NCBI GenBank assembly: GCA_963205025.1
Contig: CAUJHO010000090.1
Coordinates: 1-44,530, forward strand
Origin: Pseudomonadota bacterium
GTDB taxonomy: Bacteria > Pseudomonadota > Alphaproteobacteria > Caulobacterales > Caulobacteraceae
Direction: 5' to 3'
DNA: 44,530 nucleotides
Position 1 is the first letter of the stretch; each line of letters starts with the position of its first letter. Below, one piece after another: positions 26,227-34,836 of the stretch. Made by a program: the position numbers and the translations under genes. The notes under the pieces were generated by a model. It ran no database searches. It saw nothing but the letters and a program-made list of their open reading frames with translations, and had not been told where the DNA came from.

Positions 26227-26978
26227 CAGGCTTCGTCCCCGTTGGTTTCAGCGGCCGGAGCTTCTTCGGCCGGCGTTTCCGCCGCAGCCTTCGGAGCCTG
26301 GCCGGCCTTCTTGAACGCACCCGGGACCGGGGCGCCTTCCGGCAGCTTGCTCTTCACCGCGTCACGGACGTTGACGTAGGTGCCGTCGTGGCCGGGGACA
26401 GCGCCCTTGACCAGGATCAGGCCCCGCTCGGCGTCGACGCGGACGATGGTGAGGTTCTGGGTGGTGACGGTCTCGGTCCCGTAGTGACCGGCCATCTTCT
26501 TGCCCGGGAAGGTCCGGCCCGGATCCTGGCGGTTACCGGTCGAACCGTGCGAGCGGTGCGACACCGACACACCGTGCGTGGCGCGCAGGCCGCCGAAGTT
26601 CCAGCGCTTCATGGCGCCGGCGAAACCCTTACCGATGGTCTCGCCCTGGATGTCGACCAGCTGGCCTTCGACGAAGTGATCGGCGGTCAGCTCGGCACCG
26701 ACGTCGATGAGGTTGCCCTCGGCGACGCGGAACTCGCGAACGACGCGCTTGGGCTCGACTTCAGCCTTGGCGAAGTTGGCGCGCTCGGCCTTGGTGGTGT
26801 TCTTGGCCTTCTTGGTGCCGGCACCCAGCTGCAGCGCGACATAGCCGTCACGCTCGGCGGTGCGCTGGCCGACGACCTGACAGCCGTCCAGCGAAAGCAC
26901 GGTGACGCCGACCTGCTGGCCGTCGTCGGCAAAGATGCGGGTCATGCCCATCTTCTTGGCGATCAAACCGGTGCGCAT
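26226..26978 (-). CDS. rplC: 50S ribosomal protein L3
   Basis: 250 aa: [56 protein letters not shown] and [19 protein letters not shown]. His165 stands where E. coli has the Gln methylated by PrmB, which I recall as common in alphaproteobacteria. The last 30 residues are an Ala/Glu/Pro-rich tail ([20 protein letters not shown]) beyond the usual end, probably disordered. Confidence 0.97.
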   Translation of the reverse strand: MRTGLIAKKMGMTRIFADDGQQVGVTVLSLDGCQVVGQRTAERDGYVALQLGAGTKKAKNTTKAERANFAKAEVEPKRVVREFRVAEGNLIDVGAELTADHFVEGQLVDIQGETIGKGFAGAMKRWNFGGLRATHGVSVSHRSHGSTGNRQDPGRTFPGKKMAGHYGTETVTTQNLTIVRVDAERGLILVKGAVPGHDGTYVNVRDAVKSKLPEGAPVPGAFKKAGQAPKAAAETPAEEAPAAETNGDEA

Positions 26979-26981
26979 CGC

Positions 26982-27293
<312 letters not shown>

Positions 27294-27439
27294 ATCGGTT
27301 GTGTTCCCAGATGCGGCGGACCGCGTCCTCTAGACTTTTCAAAGACCGGAGCCCTCAGGCCGAAGCCCTCAGACACGCTTTCCGCAAAAACGATCGGCCC
27401 ACGCGGAAGCCGCGAAGGCCGTTGAAATCCCAAGAAGCT

Positions 27440-27469
27440 GCAAAGAACAGTGACTTAGGTCGTTCTTGC
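27440..27469 (-). promoter_or_regulatory. Hairpin in the candidate S10 operon leader
   Basis: On the minus strand GCAAGAAC and GTTCTTTGC pair (one bulged base) around an inner GAC-CTAA-GTC stem. It lies mid-way between the candidate promoter and rpsJ. A ribosomal-protein binding site is possible but unproven. Confidence 0.35.
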
Positions 27470-27518
27470 GGACCGCGTCTGCCCCCGAAGGGACACAGCC
27501 GATCCAACAAGAGGCGCG

Positions 27519-27547
27519 CTTATGCCGTTCGATTCCGAATCCGTCAA
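27519..27547 (-). promoter_or_regulatory. Candidate S10 operon promoter
   Basis: On the minus strand, TTGACG (27542-27547) and CATAAG (27519-27524, four of six matches to TATAAT) are separated by exactly 17 bp. It lies 20 bp after the stop of the upstream lipoprotein gene and about 220 nt before rpsJ. Confidence 0.55.
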
Positions 27548-27566
27548 GCGCGCCGAACGCGAATTC

Positions 27567-28178
27567 TCACTCGGATTGCGCCCATCCCATCGGATTGAAT
27601 TCGTCGTGGGCCGGCGGCACGGCCAACCGGCGACCGGCGGTATCGTACTGAAGCACCACCGTGCAGGAATCCGGCGCCGCCTGGGGCTCGCAATAGATGT
27701 GATGGACCTGGACACGCACCTGACCCTCCCCGAGGGTCTCGACGCCAAAGGCATTGGCGTCGAACACCTGCACCAGGCCGTCCGGCGTCGAGACGAACAG
27801 GCGCTGGCGACAGCCGCCGGTTCCGCACCACTGGGCCGAGCTGGCTTCGGTGTAGTCCATCAGCCAGTCGGCCTGGCCGTCAGGGCTGACGGTGATGGGC
27901 GTGATCATGCCGCGCGGCGGCTCCGTGACCAGGGGCGGTCGGTCGGTCGGGCTGTTGTCATCGTCATAGACCCGGTTGATGTCGCGGATCGCGATCCAGG
28001 TCAGCCCCTCGGGCGGTGTCTGGTCGGATGTGGCCGCTCCGGCCAGCTGCATGGCGTCGCCGGCAGCGCGCGCCGCACCGCCCCCCTCGTCGCCGGCGTC
28101 CGACGAGGATCCCCCGCAAGCCGGCACCGCCAGCAGGGTCAGGCCCAGGCCCAGGCTCATGGAAAGGGCACGCAGCAT
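27567..28178 (-). CDS. Predicted lipoprotein of unknown function
   Basis: A 203-aa protein with a lipoprotein signal MLRALSMSLGLGLTLLAVPAC (lipid on Cys21) followed by a Ser/Gly/Asp linker. The globular part contains TWIAIRDINRVYDDDNSPTD, ADWLMDYTEASSAQWCGTGG, CRQRLFVSTPDGLVQVFD and RVQVHHIYCEPQAAPDSCTV, with four cysteines that could form disulfides. I do not recognise the family. The ATG at 28178 places the signal peptide at the N terminus; the frame is open to 28238. It lies 92 bp downstream of the GIN-domain gene on the same strand. Confidence 0.75.
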   Translation of the reverse strand: MLRALSMSLGLGLTLLAVPACGGSSSDAGDEGGGAARAAGDAMQLAGAATSDQTPPEGLTWIAIRDINRVYDDDNSPTDRPPLVTEPPRGMITPITVSPDGQADWLMDYTEASSAQWCGTGGCRQRLFVSTPDGLVQVFDANAFGVETLGEGQVRVQVHHIYCEPQAAPDSCTVVLQYDTAGRRLAVPPAHDEFNPMGWAQSE

Positions 28179-28270
28179 CGTCACAGGGTTTCCGCCATGG
28201 CGGCCATTTGCCCCCGCCCCGGACCCGGCGCAACCCATGAAACCTGACTCGACCGACCGACGACCGGACG

Positions 28271-29146
28271 CTAGCTGCCGATGTGAAGCTGTCCCGACCC
28301 CAGGATCGCACGGTCCACCTCGCCGGTAACGCGCGTGACCGTGACGTCACCCGAGCCGGCAATCGAGGCGCTCAGGCTGGCGGCGGTTCCGCGGAAGACG
28401 ACGTCCCCGCTTCCGGCGATCGCAACATCCAGAGACGAGGCCTGACCGCCCTCGATCCGCACCGAACCCGAACCGCCGACGGCGATGTCGGCGGGGCCTC
28501 CGACCGAGGCCAGGACCACGCTGCCTGAGCCACCGATGGCAACATCGGTCGCCCCACCGATAGCCCCGGCCAGGATGCTGCCGGACCCCCCGATGGCGAA
28601 ATCGCCGGATCGGGCCGTCCCGGCGCGGACATCGCCGGAGCCGCCGACCGAGATCGACAGCTCACCATCGGTATTGCCCACCGACCAGTCGCCACACCCC
28701 CCGGCCGCCAGCTCGGTGCTGCTAGAACGTCCGATGGCCCCCCAGATGGCCCCCGAGGCATTGATGCGGACGTCACGGGGCGTGCGAATGACCACCAGCG
28801 GGGCCTGGGACATCTCAATCGTCCCGTGGTCGCGAACCGAAACCCGCACCCCGTCCGGCATCTCCATGGGGTTGCCGACGAAGTCCCGGGTGTCACAGGT
28901 CTGGATCCGCCGGCGCAGACCGCCATCCAGGCGCACCTCGTCGCCCCGGCGGCTGACCTGGATGGGCGGCAGGCCGGAAGTGCCGGGCTCGACCGTCACC
29001 TGAATATCCGGGCGATCCTCGGGGATGACGACGACGCGAGCCACCGCATTCTCGATCTCGACCTCCTGGGCGCTGGCCGTCGAGGCCACGGCGGTCGAGG
29101 CCAACAGCGCGCCAAGCACGATTGCGGAATGAGCCAACTTGAGCAC
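28271..29146 (-). CDS. Secreted GIN-domain (DUF2807-like) beta-helix protein
   Basis: 291 aa with signal peptide MLKLAHSAIVLGALLASTAV ending ASA-Q. From about residue 125 the chain is a series of short repeats of the type AIGGSGSI / DVAIGGSGSVVLASVGG / DIAVGGSGSVRIEGG / DVAIAGSGDVVFRG, the solenoid of the putative auto-transporter adhesin head GIN domain. Before it lies a beta-rich region with one Cys pair (TCD, GCGD). Such proteins are periplasmic or surface located and mostly uncharacterised. The start is GTG with GGAGG 6 bases ahead. Two perfect dyads lie upstream (29159-29182 and 29221-29240). Confidence 0.85.
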   Translation of the reverse strand: MLKLAHSAIVLGALLASTAVASTASAQEVEIENAVARVVVIPEDRPDIQVTVEPGTSGLPPIQVSRRGDEVRLDGGLRRRIQTCDTRDFVGNPMEMPDGVRVSVRDHGTIEMSQAPLVVIRTPRDVRINASGAIWGAIGRSSSTELAAGGCGDWSVGNTDGELSISVGGSGDVRAGTARSGDFAIGGSGSILAGAIGGATDVAIGGSGSVVLASVGGPADIAVGGSGSVRIEGGQASSLDVAIAGSGDVVFRGTAASLSASIAGSGDVTVTRVTGEVDRAILGSGQLHIGS

Positions 29147-29158
29147 GATGTGACCTCC

Positions 29159-29182
29159 GGTCAGGAAAGCGATGTCCTGACC
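29159..29182. promoter_or_regulatory. Inverted repeat next to the ribosome binding site of the GIN gene
   Basis: GGTCAGGA (29159-29166) and TCCTGACC (29175-29182) are perfect 8-bp complements with an 8-base loop. The stem abuts GGAGG at 29153-29157, so in mRNA it could affect translation; as DNA it could be an operator. Confidence 0.45.
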
Positions 29183-29220
29183 GTGCGACCGCCGGGGCCC
29201 GAAGTCACTTTAAATCGAGG

Positions 29221-29240
29221 TCATGACATGGCTGTCATGA
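29221..29240. promoter_or_regulatory. Perfect dyad upstream of the GIN gene (operator candidate)
   Basis: TCATGACA-TGGC-TGTCATGA is a perfect 8-bp inverted repeat with a 4-bp centre, about 75 bp before the GTG start of the GIN-domain gene and 10 bp after the stop of the cupin-like gene. No T-run follows on either strand, so an operator is more likely than a terminator. Confidence 0.5.
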
Positions 29241-29250
29241 AGGACCGGAT

Positions 29251-30150
29251 CTAGCCCCGCACGGTCCCCGCGCCGTCCGCCGATCCGGCATCCGGTTCGA
29301 AGCTGCGCTCAAAATCCATCAGCCGGCTCTTGACCGCGCCCGTCCGCTTCAGCGCCACCGCAGCGGCCCACCTGGCGGCCAGTCCCGGGGTCGAGAGGCG
29401 GTCCGTCGCCCTGGGCTTCAGACCGCGGGCGCGCATGGCCCCATGCGTGAACAGCGCCCCGTTGCGGAACCGCGAGCCCCAGGTCTGGAAGTCCATCGAC
29501 AGGGACACACAGAAGGCCGACAGGTTTTCCACGCGGTGAGGCGCGAACAGAGGCCAGGTCAGGGCCTGGCCGGGTTCCAGGTCCACGACCTGGGCATCCG
29601 CGTCGAAGGCCTGGCTGTAAGGGAGTTCCTCGGTGGTCTGACGCATGACGATCTGTTCCATCGCCTGTTCCGGCAGATGCGCCTCATCGCCGGGATAGAC
29701 CCACAGCCGCTTGCGCCCCCGCATGTGAAACAGGACCACTCCGGCCGGGTCGAAATGGTAGGGCACCCGCGCCTTGGGTGACGACAGGATCAGCTGGCCC
29801 GACAGGGTCGTGGGCCGAAGGCCCGGATAGCCGGCCTTGATCGGCTCGAAGGCCCTCATCACCTCAGCCCACAGGGCCGGGTGGGCGGTTTCGACCCCAC
29901 GCAGATTGACCCAGAGCCGGCCCGTCTGGATGGCCGCCAGCAGGTCATCACCTGACGAACGCCCGCGCGCGCCGGTACGCAGCGACACCTGGCCCTCGTT
30001 GTCGTAGTCATAGAGGTTGATGTCGAACAGCTCAGCCGGATAGCGGTCCAGCAGCTCGGCCAGGGCCCCATCGCTGACAAGGCCGCTGTCGGCGATGCGG
30101 TGATCGAAGACGCGGGGCTCGATGATCGGGCCGGGGTAGCGTGTGCTCAT
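29251..30150 (-). CDS. Cupin-like (JmjC/cupin_8 type) protein
   Basis: 299 aa, no signal peptide. The double-stranded beta-helix core carries a plausible Fe(II)/2-oxoglutarate facial triad: H132-F-D134 in VPYHFDPAGVVLFHMRGRKR and H205 in WPLFAPHRVENL. LWVYPGD after the first strand is typical of cupin_8 proteins. N-terminally there is LFDINLYDYDNEGQVSLRTG. The reaction is unknown; an oxygenase acting on a small molecule or peptide is the inference. The ATG at 30150 lies one base after the stop of the upstream GNAT gene, so the two form an operon and probably a pathway. Confidence 0.8.
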   Translation of the reverse strand: MSTRYPGPIIEPRVFDHRIADSGLVSDGALAELLDRYPAELFDINLYDYDNEGQVSLRTGARGRSSGDDLLAAIQTGRLWVNLRGVETAHPALWAEVMRAFEPIKAGYPGLRPTTLSGQLILSSPKARVPYHFDPAGVVLFHMRGRKRLWVYPGDEAHLPEQAMEQIVMRQTTEELPYSQAFDADAQVVDLEPGQALTWPLFAPHRVENLSAFCVSLSMDFQTWGSRFRNGALFTHGAMRARGLKPRATDRLSTPGLAARWAAAVALKRTGAVKSRLMDFERSFEPDAGSADGAGTVRG

Positions 30151-30151
30151 G

Positions 30152-31288
30152 TCAGGCGGATCCCGATTGTGAAGGTGAGGCCAGTCTTTCCACACGGGTA
30201 GCGGCGGCCACAGCGGCCCCGCGCCAGCGCCCGACGGTGGTTGTCTCGCAGGCTTCCACGACCGCCCAGCGACGGCGCAGGCTGTCTGACAGCCGCCGGG
30301 CCGGCCCGACCGAGACGCCTTCCAGGGTGCGGTTAGCCAGGCGGCGCCAGCCGGTGCGGAACACCGTCTTTTCGGTCACCCATTCCTCAATGTCGCAGAA
30401 GTACTTCTTGTAGTACTCGCCGGCGAAACCGAAATCGAAGACCGTGAAGCCGTCCGCCGACTTCAGGCGCATGGTGTCCTGGCTCAGCAAGATCCCGGGC
30501 GAGCAACGTGCGGCATCGGCAGCATAGGACGGGAACCAGAAATGATAGTGTGAGCCGCCATAGAGGCTGAGCTCCAGAGCCGCCGGGCGGTCGCCGGCCC
30601 ACAGAACGGCCATGGCGGCCCCGAAGTCGGCCTTCGGCTCCATCATCAGGGCCTTGAGCACATCAACCGTCCAGCCGCAGGCGAAAACGTCGTGGCGACC
30701 GGTGCGGCGATACTGGTCCCGCTTCCACGCGATCAACTCATCCAGGCGAGCCGGATCTCGGACATCGACCTCGGTCCAGACCTCACCCTCGCGGTCGCGG
30801 GCCAGCGAGCGGCGGGCGCGCTCCTTGTCCTTGAAGAATTTGGCATGGGTCTCGCGGCGTTCGGAATAGTAGGTGTCCCAGCCGGCGCGCAGGTCAGCCC
30901 TCAGGACCTGGCGGTTCGGGCCTCCGAAGTCCGCCGGAACCCAGCCGTTGACCGTCAGGCTGTCGGCCTTGAGCAACGCCGGCATGGAGGCCAGCAGCGG
31001 GCGCTGCTGATCCTTCGCCAGGATCAGGCCGTGGTAGTCGTTCATCGGGGCACCCAGTGGATGGGCGGTGCGACCGCGCATCTGGTGCGGGAAAAAGCCC
31101 ACCACCTCGCCACCTCGGCGCAGGATCGCGACCCGCGCGTCCGGAACGACACGTCCGGCGATCTGGGTGATCTCCGGCCAGAAGAACGTGGTGTCATACA
31201 GGGGGTCCGACTGTACGAAGCGACGCCACAGCGCCACCTCCGTCTCACCGAGTTCCTCGGCCCGGATCAGATCTACCTTCAGGTCCAT
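30152..31288 (-). CDS. GNAT-fold acyltransferase, CelD/BcsL-like
   Basis: 378 aa, soluble. The double-GNAT layout of CelD/FemAB-like proteins is visible: N-terminal ETEVALWRRFVQSDPLYDTT then FFWPEITQIAG, the strand AILRRGGEVVGFFPHQM, and a second half with ARLDELIAWKRDQYRRTGRH, LELSLYGGSHYHFWFPSYAA, SPGILLSQDTMRLKSADG and FDFGFAGEYYKKYFCDI. Relatives occur in polysaccharide biosynthesis loci and acylate sugars or peptides. It is immediately upstream of, and coupled to, the cupin-like gene. The substrate is unknown. Confidence 0.85.
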   Translation of the reverse strand: MDLKVDLIRAEELGETEVALWRRFVQSDPLYDTTFFWPEITQIAGRVVPDARVAILRRGGEVVGFFPHQMRGRTAHPLGAPMNDYHGLILAKDQQRPLLASMPALLKADSLTVNGWVPADFGGPNRQVLRADLRAGWDTYYSERRETHAKFFKDKERARRSLARDREGEVWTEVDVRDPARLDELIAWKRDQYRRTGRHDVFACGWTVDVLKALMMEPKADFGAAMAVLWAGDRPAALELSLYGGSHYHFWFPSYAADAARCSPGILLSQDTMRLKSADGFTVFDFGFAGEYYKKYFCDIEEWVTEKTVFRTGWRRLANRTLEGVSVGPARRLSDSLRRRWAVVEACETTTVGRWRGAAVAAATRVERLASPSQSGSA

Positions 31289-31341
31289 CAGTCCCTTCCT
31301 TTGGGACCATCCTGTACGAGAGGCGTTTCAACGTGGTTCAT

Positions 31342-31356
31342 CCGTTTGGTAAACGG
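31342..31356. promoter_or_regulatory. Inverted repeat upstream of the GNAT-cupin operon
   Basis: CCGTTT-GGT-AAACGG is a perfect 6-bp dyad, about 55 bp before the GNAT start and 5 bp beyond the stop of the adenosine deaminase gene. It may be an operator for the operon; no clear -35/-10 pair was recognised. Confidence 0.35.
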
Positions 31357-31360
31357 GTTC

Positions 31361-32905
31361 TTACAGCGCGTGGCCGGCGGCCCAGTCCCGCTCGAAGTTG
31401 GCCAGCCGGGCTTCGAACGCCCATTGCTCGCGGGCCTTCGGGCTCGCACCCAGAAGCACCTGACAGCTCGCCGTCGCGTCACCGTCCATCTGTCCGGCAC
31501 AGGCCGAAACCATCTGCTGATAGCGACCGGGATCCTGCCATAGCCCCTCGCCGGGCAGAAAGCTGAACGCCAGGGCGTTGCGGGCCGAGGTCACCAGGTC
31601 CTCATAGGTCGCTCCAGTGTCGAACACGGCCCGGGCATATTCATTCGACAGGTCCGATCGCGAGATCCCCGGATCATCGGTCGTATAGATGACCGGCACG
31701 CCGGCCTGTCTCAGCCAGATGACCGGATGGTCCTGGCCCTCGATCCCCAGGATGTCGGCGTTGGACGTCAGGCTGATCTCCACCGCCACACCGCCTGCGA
31801 TCATCCTGTCGAGGAGATCATGCCCGGCAGTTTCCGAGGGAATCGAGAGGCCGTGACCGATACGCAAGGCCCCGGCCTGAACCGCGCCGGTGACATGGAA
31901 GGCCATGTCGGCAGGCGGCGCGTAGTCCAGCGTCAGCTCACCGGCGTGCAGCGCCGCAGCCAGCCGGCCGCCGAGGTCCATACGTCGCCCGATCAGGTGT
32001 CGGATCATCTCCATGTGAAGGCGATAGTTCCGCAGGGCATCAGCGTGGTCCTCCGGCGCGACCAGCTGGACGCCGACCCAGCGCGGATCCGCCGCGATCA
32101 GCGCGTCTCCCAGCGCCAGTTGTCCGTACGTCTGGGGCGGCGCGATCAACCGGTTCGCCTGCACCAGATGGCGGACGGTGACCCGGCAACCGCCGGGCGG
32201 GTCCCAGGAAGAGACGCCGGGGGCTCGATCGGTGGGTGATGAACAGCCCAGCACCTCCCGGGCGCGGGCTTCGACGGCGTCGGTCTCGGCCATCGCCGCC
32301 TCGACCAGAGCCGGCATCCCCAGAGCCATGGCCGCATCCAGCGCCGCCAGGTTCGACCCGTCGCCCGAAACCGCCCCCAGCTCGCGCGCGGGGCCCGACT
32401 GCGGCATCCACATCACCTCGACATAGAAGGTGTTCTGCGCGGCCAGAGTCGCCATCAGGTCTGCCAGCATGTCGCCGCGTCGATGATCCGGCGTGGCATC
32501 GAACCGGCCGAAGGTCGAGAAAAACTGGTCGTGGCCGCTGCGACCGGCAAAGCCGGGCCGGCGCGTCGACAGGCTGTCGATCATCAGGGATCGCTGATCT
32601 ACCGTCAGTCCCGACGCGGCCACCAGATCGCCGCCCGGCCTACAGGGATCGGTCAGGGTCCAGCGCGCCGTATCGACGCACAGGCCATCTTCCGCCGCCC
32701 AGTCCAGATAGGTCTCGGCAAAGGGAGCGCCCGACAGGTGGATATGCAGATCTCCACCCTTGGGCATGGCCCGGATCACGGCCCGGATTTCGGCCCGGCT
32801 CATCTGCGAGAAATCAGGCCGCTGATCGACCGGCGGCCGGACCTGGGCCCAGGCCGGCGTCGCCAGCGCAGCCACAAGCCCCGCCAGAGCCCACCATCGC
32901 TGCAT
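31361..32905 (-). CDS. Secreted adenosine deaminase-like metal hydrolase
   Basis: 514 aa with signal peptide MQRWWALAGLVAALATPAWA-Q. The amidohydrolase zinc ligands and catalytic residues of the ADA family are in order: GGDLHIHLSGA (H54, H56), AALHAGELTLDY (His and catalytic Glu), LRIGHGLSIPSE (His) and VIYTTDDPGISRSDLS (Asp-Asp). The chain is longer than cytosolic ADA and resembles secreted ADA/ADGF-type enzymes, which deaminate adenosine outside the cytoplasm. Four Cys in the mature part could form disulfides (DGLCVDT, DPCRPG, LGCSS, GGCRV). Substrate identity is inferred. It is transcribed toward the GNAT-cupin operon on the same strand, with 72 bp between. Confidence 0.88.
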   Translation of the reverse strand: MQRWWALAGLVAALATPAWAQVRPPVDQRPDFSQMSRAEIRAVIRAMPKGGDLHIHLSGAPFAETYLDWAAEDGLCVDTARWTLTDPCRPGGDLVAASGLTVDQRSLMIDSLSTRRPGFAGRSGHDQFFSTFGRFDATPDHRRGDMLADLMATLAAQNTFYVEVMWMPQSGPARELGAVSGDGSNLAALDAAMALGMPALVEAAMAETDAVEARAREVLGCSSPTDRAPGVSSWDPPGGCRVTVRHLVQANRLIAPPQTYGQLALGDALIAADPRWVGVQLVAPEDHADALRNYRLHMEMIRHLIGRRMDLGGRLAAALHAGELTLDYAPPADMAFHVTGAVQAGALRIGHGLSIPSETAGHDLLDRMIAGGVAVEISLTSNADILGIEGQDHPVIWLRQAGVPVIYTTDDPGISRSDLSNEYARAVFDTGATYEDLVTSARNALAFSFLPGEGLWQDPGRYQQMVSACAGQMDGDATASCQVLLGASPKAREQWAFEARLANFERDWAAGHAL

Positions 32906-33032
32906 GAAGTCCCCCTGAAACGCGCCGGCCAGACTAGCGCCCGAGGCGGGGTTCAGCCAGCACCGCCTGGAACTGGCCTCGCCCTTGCCCTCGCCGGCGC
33001 AAATCCGCGCGCCGAACCGATACCCGGCCCGG

Positions 33033-33488
33033 CTAGTTATTCAGGGTCCAGGTGAAAACACCCAAATTCTGGGCATGCATGGTCACAAAGTTGCGGACCT
33101 CCTGGTGGCCCTCGCAATAGGCAGACCCGTTATCCCAGAACTCATAAGGTCCCGGATATTCCACACACAGCGGATGATCTCCCTGCCAGACGTCGGTGTC
33201 GGATCCCTCGACCTCGGCGTAGCCGTACATATAGGCGTTGGTCGTCTGGGCAAGGTCGCGACATTGCCCCGGCGCAACATTGTACCAGCCCGCATTGCTG
33301 AAGGTGCCCGCTCCAACCGGCTGATAGGAAATCGCGACCTGGGCCATCACCTGCGTTGCATTGCAAACCCGAAGGGTAATGACCGACGAGCCCGAAGGCG
33401 GGCCACTCGCCTTGACTGGGGTCGCCGGCACCAGGCTGGCCGCCACCAAGGCCCCAGCCATCATCGCGGTCGTCGTCAGTCTGTTCAT
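33033..33488 (-). CDS. DUF1036-type secreted protein
   Basis: 151 aa with signal peptide MNRLTTTAMMAGALVAASLV ending near VKASG. The mature part, VITLRVCNATQVMAQVAISY, GTFSNAGWYNVAPGQCRDLA, MYGYAEVEGSDTDVWQGDHP and LCVEYPGPYEFWDN, matches the DUF1036 pattern (C-N-x-T ... GWW.i.pG.C) of periplasmic proteins with unknown role. Paired cysteines suggest disulfides. GGGAGA precedes the ATG. A Caulobacter-type promoter candidate lies at 33536-33559. Confidence 0.85.
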   Translation of the reverse strand: MNRLTTTAMMAGALVAASLVPATPVKASGPPSGSSVITLRVCNATQVMAQVAISYQPVGAGTFSNAGWYNVAPGQCRDLAQTTNAYMYGYAEVEGSDTDVWQGDHPLCVEYPGPYEFWDNGSAYCEGHQEVRNFVTMHAQNLGVFTWTLNN

Positions 33489-33535
33489 CTCAGTCTCCCT
33501 GCAAAGCCAAACTTGATGTTGAAATATCGAAGTTC

Positions 33536-33559
33536 TTTCTAGCGTTCCAGGGAATTCAA
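33536..33559 (-). promoter_or_regulatory. Candidate promoter of the DUF1036 gene
   Basis: On the minus strand TTGAAT (33554-33559) is followed after 10 bp by GCTAGAAA (33536-33543), matching seven of eight positions of the Caulobacter -10 GCTANAWC. It lies about 48 bp before the ATG. Confidence 0.5.
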
Positions 33560-33612
33560 TCAGCGATCCTCCCCTTGCCTCGGCCTGCTGCCTGTTCAAT
33601 CCTGACGGTCAG

Positions 33613-34836
33613 ATGGAGTTTCAACCCTTGCGCGTCTTGATCATCGGGGCCGGCCACGCCGGCGGCTCGGCCGCAGCCTTCCTCCGCCAATATGGCTTTG
33701 ACGGCCCGATCACCCTGATCGGCGATGAGCCGATCCCCCCGTATCAGCGGCCGCCCCTGTCCAAGGCCTGGCTCAAGGGCGAGGCCGACGCCGACAGCCT
33801 TCAACTGAAGGACCCCACCTGGTGGGCCGAGACTGGTTGCGACCTGCGGCTGGGCCAGACCATCACGCGAATTGATCGCGCCGCCCAGACGGTCACCGTC
33901 GATGGTGAGACCCTGCCCTACGACGCCCTGGTCATCGCCACGGGCGCTCGGGCGCGGCGAATCGATCTGCCCGGGGCCGACCTGGACGGGGTGCTGTTCC
34001 TGAGGACCGCCGCCGACGCCGAGGCCCTCAAGCCCCGCCTGGGCGCGGGACGACGCCTGGCCGTCATCGGCGGTGGCTATGTCGGACTGGAGGCCGCCGC
34101 CTCGGCCACGGCCCTTGGCGGATCGGCCGTCGTGCTGGAGCGTGAGGCCCGGGTGCTGGCGCGGGTGGCGTCCGAACCCCTGTCGGCCTTTTACCAGGCG
34201 GCGCATGCTCGCCGCGGCGTCGAGATCCTGACCGGGGCCTCGGTTGTCGGCCTGGAAGGCGACGGATCAGTTGAGGCGGTCGTCCTGGCCGATGGACGCC
34301 GGATCGCCTGCGACACGGTGCTGATCGGGGTCGGGGCCATCGCCAACACCGAACTGGCCGAGGCCGCCGGGCTGGACTGTCGCGACGGGGTGATGGTCGA
34401 CAGCGCCGCCCGCACCGCCGACGCCGCCATCTGGGCCGTGGGCGATGTGACGCGCCGGCCCGGTGGCCTGTTCGGTGGCGACATCCGCTTCGAGAGCGTA
34501 CCCAACGCCTTGGAACAGGCCAAACAGGCCGCCGCCGCCATCGCCGGTCGCGACCAGCCCGCACCCGAGGTGCCGTGGTTCTGGTCGGACCAGTTCGACC
34601 TCAAGCTCCAGATGGCCGGGCTGGCGCGCGACACCGATCGCCAGATCATCCGAGGCGATCCCGACAGCGAGAGCTTCGCCGTTTTCCATCTGCAAGGCGA
34701 CGTCATCCGCTGCGTCGAGGCGGTCAACGCCCCACCCGAGTTCATGGGCGGACGGATGATGATCGGCAAACAGACGCCCGTGGACCCGGCAAAGCTGGCT
34801 GATCCTGCGGTCGGGATGAAGGCGGTGGCAGCCTAG
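33613..34836 (+). CDS. FAD-dependent ferredoxin reductase-like oxidoreductase
   Basis: 407 aa with two Rossmann motifs: VLIIGAGHAGGSAAAFLRQY for FAD and LAVIGGGYVGLEAAASATAL for NAD(P)H. Further marks are YQRPPLSKAWLKGEA, LVIATGARARRIDLPGA and the second FAD contact AIWAVGDVTRRPGG, with the C-terminal dimerisation-type domain EVPWFWSDQFDLKLQMAGLA. This is the layout of putidaredoxin/rhodocoxin reductases that pass electrons from NADH to a 2Fe-2S ferredoxin. No P450 or dioxygenase is nearby; the only iron-sulfur partner in the window is the convergent double-CDGSH gene, whose stop overlaps by 4 bp. Confidence 0.92.
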   Translation: MEFQPLRVLIIGAGHAGGSAAAFLRQYGFDGPITLIGDEPIPPYQRPPLSKAWLKGEADADSLQLKDPTWWAETGCDLRLGQTITRIDRAAQTVTVDGETLPYDALVIATGARARRIDLPGADLDGVLFLRTAADAEALKPRLGAGRRLAVIGGGYVGLEAAASATALGGSAVVLEREARVLARVASEPLSAFYQAAHARRGVEILTGASVVGLEGDGSVEAVVLADGRRIACDTVLIGVGAIANTELAEAAGLDCRDGVMVDSAARTADAAIWAVGDVTRRPGGLFGGDIRFESVPNALEQAKQAAAAIAGRDQPAPEVPWFWSDQFDLKLQMAGLARDTDRQIIRGDPDSESFAVFHLQGDVIRCVEAVNAPPEFMGGRMMIGKQTPVDPAKLADPAVGMKAVAA

